42,333 bases of DNA. It comes from Myxococcales bacterium (GTDB lineage: Bacteria; Myxococcota_A; UBA796; GCA-2862545). The stretch covers positions 1 through 42,333 of the forward strand of contig JAHQVJ010000064.1 of the NCBI GenBank assembly GCA_019634415.1, given 5' to 3'. Below are positions 23,156 through 30,679 of the stretch, one piece after another (position 1 is the first letter of the stretch; each line of letters opens with the position of its first letter). Under the pieces are notes generated by a model. That model saw nothing but the letters and a program-made list of their open reading frames with translations, searched no databases and was not told the origin of the DNA. The translations under genes were made by a program, and so were the position numbers.

Positions 23156-25393
23156 CTACCCCAGGAACGCCACCAGCAAGATGCCGAACAGGATCAGCGC
23201 GGCTCCACCGATCCCGACCAGCGCTACAGCTGCGAAGAGTCCACCGGCCAGCAGGGCTCGCTGCTCCTCTGGCATTCGCCCCACGCGCTCACGCAGCTCG
23301 GCGGTGACCGGGCGGTTTGTCCACTCGGTCGGTACGCTCTGGGTGCCGGGGCTCGGGGCCACCAGGCGAGCGTCACGCTCCCCCGGCACGGTGCCCTCCT
23401 CGAAGATCCCCGATGCTGCGGATCGGCTGCGGGAGATCTGGGCCTCCACGGCGGGCACCACGCGGCGGGCAAAGGGCCTCAGGGGCTCCCCCTCGATGGA
23501 TCGGGAGAGGGCCTCCAGTGCGTCCGCTGCGTCCCTGGCGGTCGGGCGCCGATCCGGCACCACGTGGAGCATCTGTCGGAGGGTGGCCAGCACTTGCTCC
23601 ACGGCGTGCGCTGGGCCCTCCACCGCTCCCGCGATCTCGGCCAGAACGGCCTCCACGAAGGGCTCGTGTCGCTCCGGGAGCACGGGGGTCCGCCCGAGGG
23701 GGGAGCCGCGCAGGAGCTCCACCAAGGTCGCCGCCGTGGCGTAGACGTCGCCTGCCGCAGTGTCCCCTTCGTTGAGGATCCGCTCGGGAGACATGTACAG
23801 CTCGGTGCCCATCCAGCCGGGGTTCTTGGTCTGGGACTCCCGCGTGTCGAGGTTGAACTGGGCCACCCCGAAGTCCAGCACCTTCACCTCGCCGTCCGGC
23901 GTGAGCCGCACGTTGGAGGGCTTCACGTCTCGATGTACGACCCCCAGCGGGCTCCCGTTGTCGTCGATCGCGTGGAAGGCGGCGTCCAGCGCCCTGAGGA
24001 TCGACACGGCCACGTCGATGGCCGCGGGCACGGGCACTGTGTGCCCCTGCCGGTCGAGCTCCTTCACGATGTGCTCGAGATCCGCTCCGGGCACGTGATC
24101 CATCACGATGGCCCAGCGGTCTCCGAGGTGCACGAGATCGAGCACGGCAACGATGTTCCGATGGGCGAGGTGGCCGAGGATTCGGGCCTCGTCCCTCATA
24201 CGGCGCCCCACCTCGCGGATGCCCGCCACCTCCCGGTTGAGGACCTTGAGCGCGACCTTGCGCCGGAAGCCCGCCCCGCTCTCCTGCTCCGCGAGGTACA
24301 CCTCGCCGAAGGCCCCCGCACCCAGGCGACTGAGGAGGTGGAACCTGCGCCCCTTGCTCGCGGGCTCCGGAGATGGGGGAGGCGTCGGCACGGTGATCGC
24401 TGCAGCGTGCAGGATCCGACCCGCCATGGGGTCGTCGCTCGGGATGGAGGGGGGAGCATCGAACCAGGACGCTCGGGACTCCACCCAGGCGGCCAGGGAC
24501 GGTCCGCCCAGCGTGGCACGGATCTGCTCCGCCTGTCGCTTGACCGTGCCGGCGTCCGGGCGCTCGGTGGGTTGGTAGTGGAGCATGCTGCAGACGAGCT
24601 GCACGAGCGGATCCCCGAAGCCCTCGTCGACGAGCCTGCGGCGCGCGTTGTCGAGGCCCGATTGGTGTCCCTCGGGCACCACCTGCTGGTTGTCTCGCCA
24701 CAGCTGGGAGCCCGTCAGCAGGTTGAACAGCACGATGCCGAGGGAGAACACGTCCGCCTGGTGGCTGTCCTGGAAGCGGAAGCGCTCGGGGGCGGCGTAG
24801 TTCGGGGTGAGCATCAGGTGGGTGGTCGTCGGGGACTCGCGGTCTTCGATGGCGGCCCAGCCGATGCCGAAGTCGAAGACCTTGACGTAGCCCTCGGGGG
24901 TGAGCCGGAGGTTGGCGGGCTTCACGTCTCGGTGGAGCACGAAGCGCGTCTTGTAGGCGTACCGCAGCGCGTCCGCGGCCCCCTCCGCGATCTCCAGTGC
25001 CGGGCCTGGCTCCATCGGCCCGCGTCGGATGACCTGCGACAGCGTGAGCCCAGGCACGTACTCCATGATGATGGACCACTGACCGTCCAGTCGTCGCAGG
25101 TCGATGACGCTGACGATGTTCGGGTGACGCATCTCTCGGAGGATCTTGGACTCGTCCTTGAATCGAGCGAGGCGTTGCTCCCAGTGTGGGTCGTCGGGGC
25201 TCGCCGCGAGCAGCTTGATGGCGAACTCCTGGCCCAGGGCACCGATCTTCTTGGCGTGCACCACACGCCCTTGTCCCCCCTGGCCCAGGGTTCGTAGGAC
25301 CTCGTAGGCGTCGCTCCCCGCGTCGGTCTTCACGACCACGGTGGTCTGCGCGCCAGGGGAGTCGACAGGTGGGTCGTCCTCGCGCTCTGTCAT
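23156..25393 (-). CDS. Tail-anchored Ser/Thr protein kinase with two complete kinase domains
   Basis: The 745-residue protein carries two Hanks-type kinase domains in series. Domain 1 (about 30-290) has GQGGQGRV, Lys60, Glu81, HRDVKPAN (154-161) and DFG (174-176). Domain 2 (about 350-630) has GAGAFGEV, Lys383, Glu402, HRDVKPSN (488-495) and DFG (507-509). Both sets look complete, so both may be active. A linker follows, and then a single hydrophobic helix at 714-744 at the extreme C-terminus. The catalytic part would be cytosolic and held at the membrane by its tail, with almost no extracytoplasmic sensor. The start is the ATG at 25393, 12 bases inside a TTG alternative. It leads the six-gene minus-strand operon. 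Confidence 0.92.
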   Translation of the reverse strand: MTEREDDPPVDSPGAQTTVVVKTDAGSDAYEVLRTLGQGGQGRVVHAKKIGALGQEFAIKLLAASPDDPHWEQRLARFKDESKILREMRHPNIVSVIDLRRLDGQWSIIMEYVPGLTLSQVIRRGPMEPGPALEIAEGAADALRYAYKTRFVLHRDVKPANLRLTPEGYVKVFDFGIGWAAIEDRESPTTTHLMLTPNYAAPERFRFQDSHQADVFSLGIVLFNLLTGSQLWRDNQQVVPEGHQSGLDNARRRLVDEGFGDPLVQLVCSMLHYQPTERPDAGTVKRQAEQIRATLGGPSLAAWVESRASWFDAPPSIPSDDPMAGRILHAAAITVPTPPPSPEPASKGRRFHLLSRLGAGAFGEVYLAEQESGAGFRRKVALKVLNREVAGIREVGRRMRDEARILGHLAHRNIVAVLDLVHLGDRWAIVMDHVPGADLEHIVKELDRQGHTVPVPAAIDVAVSILRALDAAFHAIDDNGSPLGVVHRDVKPSNVRLTPDGEVKVLDFGVAQFNLDTRESQTKNPGWMGTELYMSPERILNEGDTAAGDVYATAATLVELLRGSPLGRTPVLPERHEPFVEAVLAEIAGAVEGPAHAVEQVLATLRQMLHVVPDRRPTARDAADALEALSRSIEGEPLRPFARRVVPAVEAQISRSRSAASGIFEEGTVPGERDARLVAPSPGTQSVPTEWTNRPVTAELRERVGRMPEEQRALLAGGLFAAVALVGIGGAALILFGILLVAFLG

Positions 25394-25455
25394 GGCGTTT
25401 TCCAAGATAGCTTGACCACGGCGGTCGCCTAGACCGTACCCGAGGGGGAGGAGCC
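25394..25455. promoter_or_regulatory. Divergent intergenic region, kinase and Rieske genes
   Basis: These 62 bases separate the divergent kinase and Rieske gene starts. A TATCTT on the minus strand just upstream of the kinase ATG could be a -10 element. The Rieske ribosome site GGAGGAG is at 25447-25453. No firm promoter can be called. Confidence 0.3.
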
Positions 25456-25947
25456 GTGGCAGTGCGACAGTGGGCTCGATGGGTGCTGGTGGGTCGCCGG
25501 GATGGGCTCCGCGCAGCCGTACGGCAGCGCGTCGGCGTCTTTACCTGGCTGGACGAGTCCGAGGTCGACCAGGCCCCCTCGACCGCCGAGGTCGACCCCA
25601 CCGTGAACGGTGTCGGCGCGCCGGAGGAGGGCGACGGATGGATCCGGCTGCTGGATCGCAGCGAGCTGCGAGCCGGCGACGTGCTGGAGGTGTTCGCCGA
25701 CGAGCGCGCGCTGGTGCTGGCCGACGTGGGAGGTGTGGTGCACGCTGTCGACAGCCTGTGTCCCCACGCCGGGGGGCCGCTGGGAGACGGCCAGCTCGAG
25801 GGCCCCACCCTGACCTGCCCGTGGCACGGATGGGCCTTCGACGTGCGCTCCGGGTCGTGCGAGGTGAGCGACGACGTGCGACTTCGCACGTTCCCCGTCC
25901 GCATCGATGCGGGCGCCGTGTGGGTGGACATCGGTCGTGAGGGCTAG
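25456..25947 (+). CDS. Rieske-type [2Fe-2S] ferredoxin
   Basis: The 163-residue cytosolic protein has a Rieske domain at about residues 60-160. Cluster ligands are Cys102 and His104 in LCPHAGGPLG and Cys121 and His124 in CPWHGW, the standard spacing for a 2Fe-2S cluster bound by two Cys and two His. Such proteins serve as electron carriers for oxygenases or reductases. The first 58 residues are outside the domain; they contain a basic stretch (ARWVLVGRRDGLRAAVRQR) and an Asp/Glu/Pro-rich linker. No oxygenase subunit is near. The GTG start is preceded by GGAGGAG. The next gene begins 30 bases downstream on the same strand. Confidence 0.87.
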   Translation: MAVRQWARWVLVGRRDGLRAAVRQRVGVFTWLDESEVDQAPSTAEVDPTVNGVGAPEEGDGWIRLLDRSELRAGDVLEVFADERALVLADVGGVVHAVDSLCPHAGGPLGDGQLEGPTLTCPWHGWAFDVRSGSCEVSDDVRLRTFPVRIDAGAVWVDIGREG

Positions 25948-25977
25948 GTCGCCCTCTTGGCATAGAATCCACCCACC

Positions 25978-27267
25978 ATGCGGCCACACGACCCGGTACT
26001 CACCCTCGACCGCGACGGAATCGTCCTGCTCGCTGACGAGGACTGGTTCGACGGGGACGCTCCTGCGCGGGTGGGGACACACGTGGCAGAGGTGTTTGCC
26101 CCCGAGTGGCGCAGCTCCATTCGGCGAATGGTGGGCAGCGACTGGATTGGGGCCGAGGAGATCCGGCCCTCGCTGCCCAGCGGGCGGAGCCTCCTGTTGC
26201 GGTCCACGGGAACGGGCAACCGGTGGCTGCTGGAGCTGCGCGACGCCACCGTGGTCAAGGCCGTGGAGGACGCGCGCCAGCTGAGAGGCGCCCTGCGCGT
26301 GCTCTCCCACTTCGCTCGCTCGGTGGCGGGAGAGCTGACGGATCCGGTCTCGATCGCCCAGGGGCGCCTCGAGCTGCTTCGGGATCTGGGCGTGTCGGAT
26401 CCGACGGAGCTGCGCCGCCACGTCGAGGTGGCCTTCCGATCCATGCTCCGTGTGACCCAGACGGTGCACAACGTCCGCCAGCTCGCGAACGCGCCGGTGC
26501 CGGAGCTGCAGCGGGTGTTCGTGGCCGCCATGCTGAGGGATGCGCAGCGGCTGCTGGGGGAGCGCGCTGCCCGCGTCTCGGTGGAGCTGGAGGAGTCGGG
26601 GCTCACGGCAGGGGGCGATCACCCCATCCTGGCTCGGGTGCTTGCGGGGCTGATGCTGGCCTGCCTGGATCGAGGCCCTCCGGGTCGGCTCCTGGTGCGA
26701 GGACACGCGGGAAGAGACCATGTGGAGCTCGCGGTGGGACCTGCGGGCCGCCCGCGTGGGGCACCGGGTGCGAGCACCGAGGAGCTGGACCACCTGCGGG
26801 TGCTGCTGCAGGGCATGGGAGGCCGCCTGCGGATCTTCAGCGACGGCGCCGACGATCTGCACTTCGAGGTGCGTCTGAGCCGCGCTCCGTCGCAGCGAGC
26901 GCGCAAGCTGCCCGTGAAGGATCGACTCCTGCTCGTGGGGTCCCGGCAGTTCAGGCAGACGGTGCAGGGTGTGCTCGACATGGACGGCTTCGCCTTCCAC
27001 GAGGCCGCCGATCCGTCGGAGGCCTTCAACCTGCTGCGTTGTCATGCCGAGATCTCGGCCGTGGCGGTGGAGATGATCTTGCCCGAGGACCCGAGCGGTC
27101 TGGCGGTGGCAGAGGCCATGGTGGCGCGCCATCCGGAGCTGTGCACGCGTGTGCTGGTGGCGGGACAGCCCACTCCCGCCGTGAGCGGATCGGTGACCGG
27201 TGTTCCCTGGCCGATGAGCCGAGGCACGTGGTTGGCGGCCCTCGGACGTCGCGTGCGCCGCAGCTGA
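25978..27267 (+). CDS. Hybrid histidine-kinase-like protein lacking catalytic residues
   Basis: The 429-residue protein has the outline of a PAS-like N-terminus (about 5-90), a DHp-like helix pair (100-170), an ATPase-like region (175-300) and a receiver-like C-terminus (315-400). Where kinases have the phospho-His in AHExxxP, this reads AGELTDP (117-123, Gly118 in the His place). The ATPase N-box Asn is not visible in GLMLACLD, and the G-boxes are reduced to GMGGRLRIFSDG. In the receiver, the phospho-Asp position is Glu365 in AVEMILP and the acidic pair after strand 1 is missing. I infer a non-catalytic scaffold or sensor. The alternative is a lineage-specific diverged kinase family. Confidence 0.7.
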   Translation: MRPHDPVLTLDRDGIVLLADEDWFDGDAPARVGTHVAEVFAPEWRSSIRRMVGSDWIGAEEIRPSLPSGRSLLLRSTGTGNRWLLELRDATVVKAVEDARQLRGALRVLSHFARSVAGELTDPVSIAQGRLELLRDLGVSDPTELRRHVEVAFRSMLRVTQTVHNVRQLANAPVPELQRVFVAAMLRDAQRLLGERAARVSVELEESGLTAGGDHPILARVLAGLMLACLDRGPPGRLLVRGHAGRDHVELAVGPAGRPRGAPGASTEELDHLRVLLQGMGGRLRIFSDGADDLHFEVRLSRAPSQRARKLPVKDRLLLVGSRQFRQTVQGVLDMDGFAFHEAADPSEAFNLLRCHAEISAVAVEMILPEDPSGLAVAEAMVARHPELCTRVLVAGQPTPAVSGSVTGVPWPMSRGTWLAALGRRVRRS

Positions 27268-27400
27268 AAGAGGTCGGATGGCCTTGCGCGAGGCTGAGGG
27301 AGCCGTTACCCGTCGCGTCTGCGTGTGTCGCCATGGCGGCTACGCACCTCACTCCTCGCCCTCAACGGCGTTGTCCCATCGTATCGATGCGAGGCTCGGC

Positions 27401-27643
27401 ATGGCCCGTAAGTGCATGTTCACCGGCAAGCGGCCGAATGTGGCGAACAAGGTGTCCCACTCCAACCGCAAGGCCAAGAAGCGTCAACTCCCCAACCTCC
27501 AGTCGCGTCGACTGTGGTGGGAGGAAGCCGGCCAGTGGGTCCGGCTTCGCCTGTCCACTCGCGCACTCCGCACCATCGACAAGAAGGGCTTGGGGCAATT
27601 CGCCCGCGAAGCCGGCGTGGATCTCCATCACTTCGTGATCTGA
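27401..27643 (+). CDS. rpmB: Large ribosomal subunit protein bL28
   Basis: The 80-residue basic protein starts MARKCMFTGKRPNVANKVSH and continues NRKAKKRQLPNLQSRRLW, with LRLSTRALRTIDKKG near the end. These match bL28, and the length is normal. It is part of the 50S subunit near the E site. The ATG at 27401 has GAGG seven bases upstream; an in-frame start at 27278 would add 41 residues that no L28 has. The Cys residues of zinc-binding L28 types are not all present. The 133 bases upstream (27268-27400) hold no gene and presumably the promoter. Its stop codon lies inside a hairpin shared with the next gene. Confidence 0.97.
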   Translation: MARKCMFTGKRPNVANKVSHSNRKAKKRQLPNLQSRRLWWEEAGQWVRLRLSTRALRTIDKKGLGQFAREAGVDLHHFVI

Positions 27644-27661
27644 GCGAGTTCCTCGCTCAGA
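27639..27661. terminator. Bidirectional hairpin containing both convergent stop codons
   Basis: TCTGAGCGAG (27639-27648) and CTCGCTCAGA (27652-27661) form a perfect 10-base inverted repeat around a TTC loop. The TGA of rpmB (27641-27643) lies in the left arm and the TGA of the convergent 59-residue gene (27657-27659 read in reverse) in the right arm. It can fold in both transcripts. The flanks are not strongly T-rich, so termination efficiency is uncertain. Confidence 0.65.
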
Positions 27662-27836
27662 GCTTGAAGTCGATCACCACGCTCCCGCGCTCCGGATCCT
27701 CCTTGTCGTTTCGACGACGAGTCGGAGGAACAGGGGTTCGGTTCGGGTCTTCGATGTGGAGTGGCAGCTGAGCGTTCCGGCGTTGGGCGTTCTCCCGATC
27801 CCTTCGGATTCGGTCGATGATGTAGGCGTCCAGCAT
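27657..27836 (-). CDS. Small basic protein of unknown function (59 residues)
   Basis: The short product starts MLDAYIIDRIRRDRENAQRR, then has a middle with IEDP and a Pro/Arg stretch, and ends RGSVVIDFKL. The ATG at 27836 has GGGAGG five bases upstream, a strong ribosome site, which supports translation. The longer in-frame opening to 28010 has no such signal. I recall similar short proteins with a MLDAYIIxRIRR opening in related bacteria but cannot name a family. There is no signal peptide or membrane helix. It converges on rpmB and shares its terminator hairpin. Confidence 0.75.
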   Translation of the reverse strand: MLDAYIIDRIRRDRENAQRRNAQLPLHIEDPNRTPVPPTRRRNDKEDPERGSVVIDFKL

Positions 27837-27912
27837 CAGGACCTCCCAGTCTTCTCCTGAGGGAACCTTAGCACCAGGGCTCGCGTGGACAAGCCCTAGA
27901 GTGTCCCTTGCT

Positions 27913-28656
27913 TCAACCCTCACCCTCCTCCTCGGCTTCCGCGTGCCCGAGATGCAGCTCCGCGAGGCACACGAGCTGATCGAACAGGGCGCGGACGTCG
28001 TGAAAACCATGCTCCTCCATGGCTCGTCGGTGGGCCTCGAGGGTGTCGGTGTCTCCTCGGGCCAGCGGGCCCGTCAAGCTTCGAGCGATTCCATGGGATG
28101 CATTCGCCACCGAGCGCTCCGCCAGGGGTGCCAACATCGCCAGGGCGTCGGAGGGCGCCACCCCAGCGGCTTGCAGGAGCTTCGATGCTTCCCCGAGCAG
28201 CACGGTGGCCAGGTTGCCCGCGATGACAGCCGAGGCATGGTAGAGCCGTCGATCCCCGGGCACCTCGACGGGCCGCATGCCCAGGTCCGTTGCCAGCAGC
28301 GCCGCCAGCTCCTGGGCCTCGGGATCGCCCGCGATGGCTGCAGCCACGCCCGTCAGAACGGGCACGTCCACCTCAGGCCCGGGGAACGTCATCAGGGGAT
28401 GCCAGCTCCCTGCAGGGGAGTGGGGCCGCAGCACCTCCACGGGCTGGGCGCCGGAGCAGTGCAGCAGCACCGGGCCGGCTGGCAGGGCGCGTGCCACCTG
28501 GGCGATGGCCCCATCGGGAACCGTGAGGAGGCGGAGATCCGCGTCGTCGGGAACCGCCAGGTCCCTGCCCACCAGCACTGCGTGGTGTCCGACCTGTTGC
28601 AGCAGCACGGCCAGGCTCCGACCGAGGCGGCCTGGCCCCACGATGGCGATCTTCAC
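27913..28656 (-). CDS. Rossmann-fold protein with DUF2520-like C-terminal domain
   Basis: The 247-residue protein begins MKIAIVGPGRLGRSLAVLL, a dinucleotide-binding glycine motif. It resembles the NADP oxidoreductases related to pyrroline-5-carboxylate reductase. SWHPLMTFPGPE and the later LYHASAVIAGNLATVLL match the DUF2520/Rossmann-like pair. The reaction is not established for this family. The start is a GTG preceded by AGGAG six bases upstream. It is divergent from rbfA, and the next gene on its strand lies 76 bases downstream. Confidence 0.85.
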   Translation of the reverse strand: MKIAIVGPGRLGRSLAVLLQQVGHHAVLVGRDLAVPDDADLRLLTVPDGAIAQVARALPAGPVLLHCSGAQPVEVLRPHSPAGSWHPLMTFPGPEVDVPVLTGVAAAIAGDPEAQELAALLATDLGMRPVEVPGDRRLYHASAVIAGNLATVLLGEASKLLQAAGVAPSDALAMLAPLAERSVANASHGIARSLTGPLARGDTDTLEAHRRAMEEHGFHDVRALFDQLVCLAELHLGHAEAEEEGEG

Positions 28657-28731
28657 GAGGCTCTCCTGGTCAGTGAGGGGGCTTGGGCCTTTACCCGGTC
28701 CCGCGCCGAGTTAACGAGCGCGCTGCACCAG

Positions 28732-29112
28732 ATGGAGCCGTCATTGCCGAGCTATCGTCCGGAGCGGGTCGCCGAGCTCATCCACCGTGAGCTCGGTCAG
28801 CGCCTGCGCACCGAGGTCAAGGATCCGCGCGTCACGCCCATCTCGATCACCCAGGTGGTGGTCACGCGCGACCTGGGGCGTGCCGTCATCTCCTACCTGC
28901 CCCTCGGGGGTGGGGAGCCCAGCGACGAGCTCCAGGACGGGCTGGAGGTGGCCGCCAAGCAGCTCCGCGGTCCCATCGGACGTGCCCTGCGACTGCGTCA
29001 TGCGCCCGAGCTCGTGTTCGAGGTGGATGGCCACACCGAAGACGCGATTCGCGTCACCCAACTGATCGACAGCCTCACCCGACAGCGAAGGGAACAGGGG
29101 GAAGAAGAGTGA
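28732..29112 (+). CDS. rbfA: 30S ribosome-binding factor A
   Basis: RbfA helps mature the 5' end of 16S rRNA and 30S subunits. The 126-residue product contains YRPERVAELIHRELGQRL, VKDPRVTPISITQVVVTRDL, and a typical AAKQLRGPIGRALRLRHAPE helix with FEVDGHTEDAIRV, in family order. The ATG at 28732 is one start choice; a TTG at 28744 with GGAG six bases upstream would shorten it by four residues and is about as likely. Its stop overlaps the truB start as GTGA, so translation is coupled. infB and nusA, which usually precede it, are not here. Confidence 0.93.
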   Translation: MEPSLPSYRPERVAELIHRELGQRLRTEVKDPRVTPISITQVVVTRDLGRAVISYLPLGGGEPSDELQDGLEVAAKQLRGPIGRALRLRHAPELVFEVDGHTEDAIRVTQLIDSLTRQRREQGEEE

Positions 29113-30068
29113 CGAGCGGGTTCCTGGTGATCGACAAGCCGGCGGGCGTCACGTCTCACGACGTGGTGGCGGCCGTGCGCGCATGCACTGGCATCAAGAA
29201 GGTAGGGCACACGGGGACGCTGGATCCCTTTGCCACCGGGGTGTTGCCACTGGCCCTCGGGCGCTCCACCCGCTTGATCCAGTACATCGACGAATCGGTG
29301 AAGGTCTACGACGCGGACATTCGGCTGGGAGTGGCCACCGACACGGGCGATCCGACGGGCAAGCCCATCCGTGAGGCGCCTCTCCCCACGGCATCGGAGC
29401 AAGAGGTGCTCGACGTGCTGGCGGGCTTCGTCGGGGAGCGCATGCAGGAGCCTCCGGCCTACAGCGCCGTGAAGGTGTCGGGCAAGCCGATGTACCACTA
29501 CGCCCGGCGGGGCGAGACCGTGCGAGCCCCTGCCCGCCGCATCGTGCTGCACGCCATGGAGCTGATCAGCTACGACGGGGAGCATCTCCGGGTGCGGATC
29601 TCGTGCAGTCGTGGCACGTACGCGCGCGTCCTGGCCGACGAGATCGCCATCGCGCTCGGCTCGGCGGGCCACCTCGAGGCGCTCTGCCGCGATCGCAGTG
29701 GTCCCTTCTACCTGGAAGACGCCGTGGATCTGCAGACCGTGTCGGACGTGGTGTCGGAGGAGGAGGGGCATCCGTGGCGGGCGGTGCTGATGGCCAAGCG
29801 TGGTGAGCCGCGTCTGCCCTGGCGGCCCAAGGCCGATGTGGTGGCTGCCATGGCGCAGTGGATCCGCTCCGATCTGAAGAGTCTGAGCCACCTCGCCCTG
29901 GCGGACGTGCCCACGTCGGATGCCGAGCGGGTCCGCAATGGCGGCTCGCCCCCGCCTGCGCCGCAGGGGGTCACCATCGGGGAGCGCTACCTCGTGGTGT
30001 GTGGGGACCAGCTCGTGGCCGTGGCCGAGAACAACCCCCTGGGACCCAAGCTGCTTCGAGTGGCGTGA
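29109..30068 (+). CDS. truB: tRNA pseudouridine-55 synthase
   Basis: TruB converts U55 in the T-arm of tRNA to pseudouridine. The 319-residue product begins with LVIDKPAGVTSHDVV and has GHTGTLDPFATGVLPLALG with catalytic Asp39. The conserved PPAYSAVKVSGKPMYHYAR and the SRGTYARVLADEIA segment follow. The C-terminal about 60 residues form the PUA-like extension. The GTG at 29109 overlaps the rbfA stop by four bases. The gene order rbfA-truB-rpsO-pnp is the standard one. Confidence 0.96.
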   Translation: MTSGFLVIDKPAGVTSHDVVAAVRACTGIKKVGHTGTLDPFATGVLPLALGRSTRLIQYIDESVKVYDADIRLGVATDTGDPTGKPIREAPLPTASEQEVLDVLAGFVGERMQEPPAYSAVKVSGKPMYHYARRGETVRAPARRIVLHAMELISYDGEHLRVRISCSRGTYARVLADEIAIALGSAGHLEALCRDRSGPFYLEDAVDLQTVSDVVSEEEGHPWRAVLMAKRGEPRLPWRPKADVVAAMAQWIRSDLKSLSHLALADVPTSDAERVRNGGSPPPAPQGVTIGERYLVVCGDQLVAVAENNPLGPKLLRVA

Positions 30069-30084
30069 CTTGACGGGGTCGCCA

Positions 30085-30106
30085 TGCCGGGTCATGTCAG
30101 CCGGCA
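30085..30106 (+). repeat. Small stem-loop in the rpsO leader
   Basis: TGCCGG (30085-30090) and CCGGCA (30101-30106) pair around a 10-base loop, in the 116-base gap before rpsO. In other bacteria this leader carries S15 autoregulation, but the structure here is not diagnostic. A TTGACG at 30070-30075 could be a -35 element without a good -10 partner. Confidence 0.3.
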
Positions 30107-30184
30107 CTCACGGTCGCGCGCGGCCGCGGAGCCGAAGGCCATGGCCCCGCGATGCTGCTGCGACCGCACGTCTTGGAGAAGAAC

Positions 30185-30454
30185 ATGGCCCTCACTGCAA
30201 GTGACAAGCAGAACATCATCGGCGAGTACGCACTCGGCGACGCCGACACCGGCTCCGCCGAGGTGCAGGTGGCACTGCTCACGCACCGCATCAAGTACCT
30301 GACCGAGCACCTCAAGCAGCACAAGAAGGACCACTCCTCGCGGCGTGGGCTCCTGAAGCTCGTGGGCCAGCGGCGCAAGCTGCTGCGCTATGTGCGGAAT
30401 CGCTCGGACGACCGCTACCGTCAGCTCATCAAGCGACTGGGTCTGCGTCGCTGA
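30185..30454 (+). CDS. rpsO: Small ribosomal subunit protein uS15
   Basis: The 89-residue protein starts [17 protein letters not shown] and has the helical S15 pattern [37 protein letters not shown] and ending RLGLRR. It has the normal length and binds the central domain of 16S rRNA. ATG at 30185 follows TTGGAGAAGAAC, a good ribosome site; an in-frame upstream start at 30152 is rejected because S15 never has that extension. It lies between truB and pnp, as in most bacteria. Confidence 0.97.
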   Translation: MALTASDKQNIIGEYALGDADTGSAEVQVALLTHRIKYLTEHLKQHKKDHSSRRGLLKLVGQRRKLLRYVRNRSDDRYRQLIKRLGLRR

Positions 30455-30485
30455 TCTTGACGAGGTTGCTGCACCGGATATGCAG

Positions 30486-30519
30486 AGCGCGGGTCGCATG
30501 GGTGCGGCCCGTGCTGTTT
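30486..30519 (+). terminator. Stem-loop after rpsO
   Basis: A 13-base stem (30486-30498 with 30503-30515, two G-U pairs) encloses the loop TGGG and is followed by GTTTG. It sits 32 bases past the rpsO stop and 160 before pnp. It is either a weak intrinsic terminator or the kind of processing or RNase III site known between rpsO and pnp. The rest of the 225-base gap (30455-30679) shows no gene. Confidence 0.5.
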
Positions 30520-30679
30520 GAACGAACGGAATCGAGCCCGCGCAGGTGTTGAGCCCTTCGCAGGTCTACGTGGTGCGGTAGCGACGTCGCTGCCCCACGA
30601 CGCAGGTCTGTGAGGATCGAAGGCAAGGCCGGCGGGTTCATTCCCCGAATGCTCCCCATGCGAGGGAGCTGGAGATGGG

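Noticed and set aside
23081..25297. A 738-codon plus-strand frame opposite the tandem kinase.
   Set aside because: The kinase motifs are complete on the minus strand; the plus-strand product has no domain signature and is His/Gly/Val-rich.
25429..27132. A 567-codon minus-strand frame opposite the Rieske and kinase-like genes.
   Set aside because: The plus strand has the Rieske ligands and a recognisable fold outline; the antisense product lacks any motif.
27901..28731. An in-frame N-terminal extension of rbfA.
   Set aside because: RbfA is about 120-130 residues; the extension overlaps the DUF2520-type gene on the other strand and has no family match.
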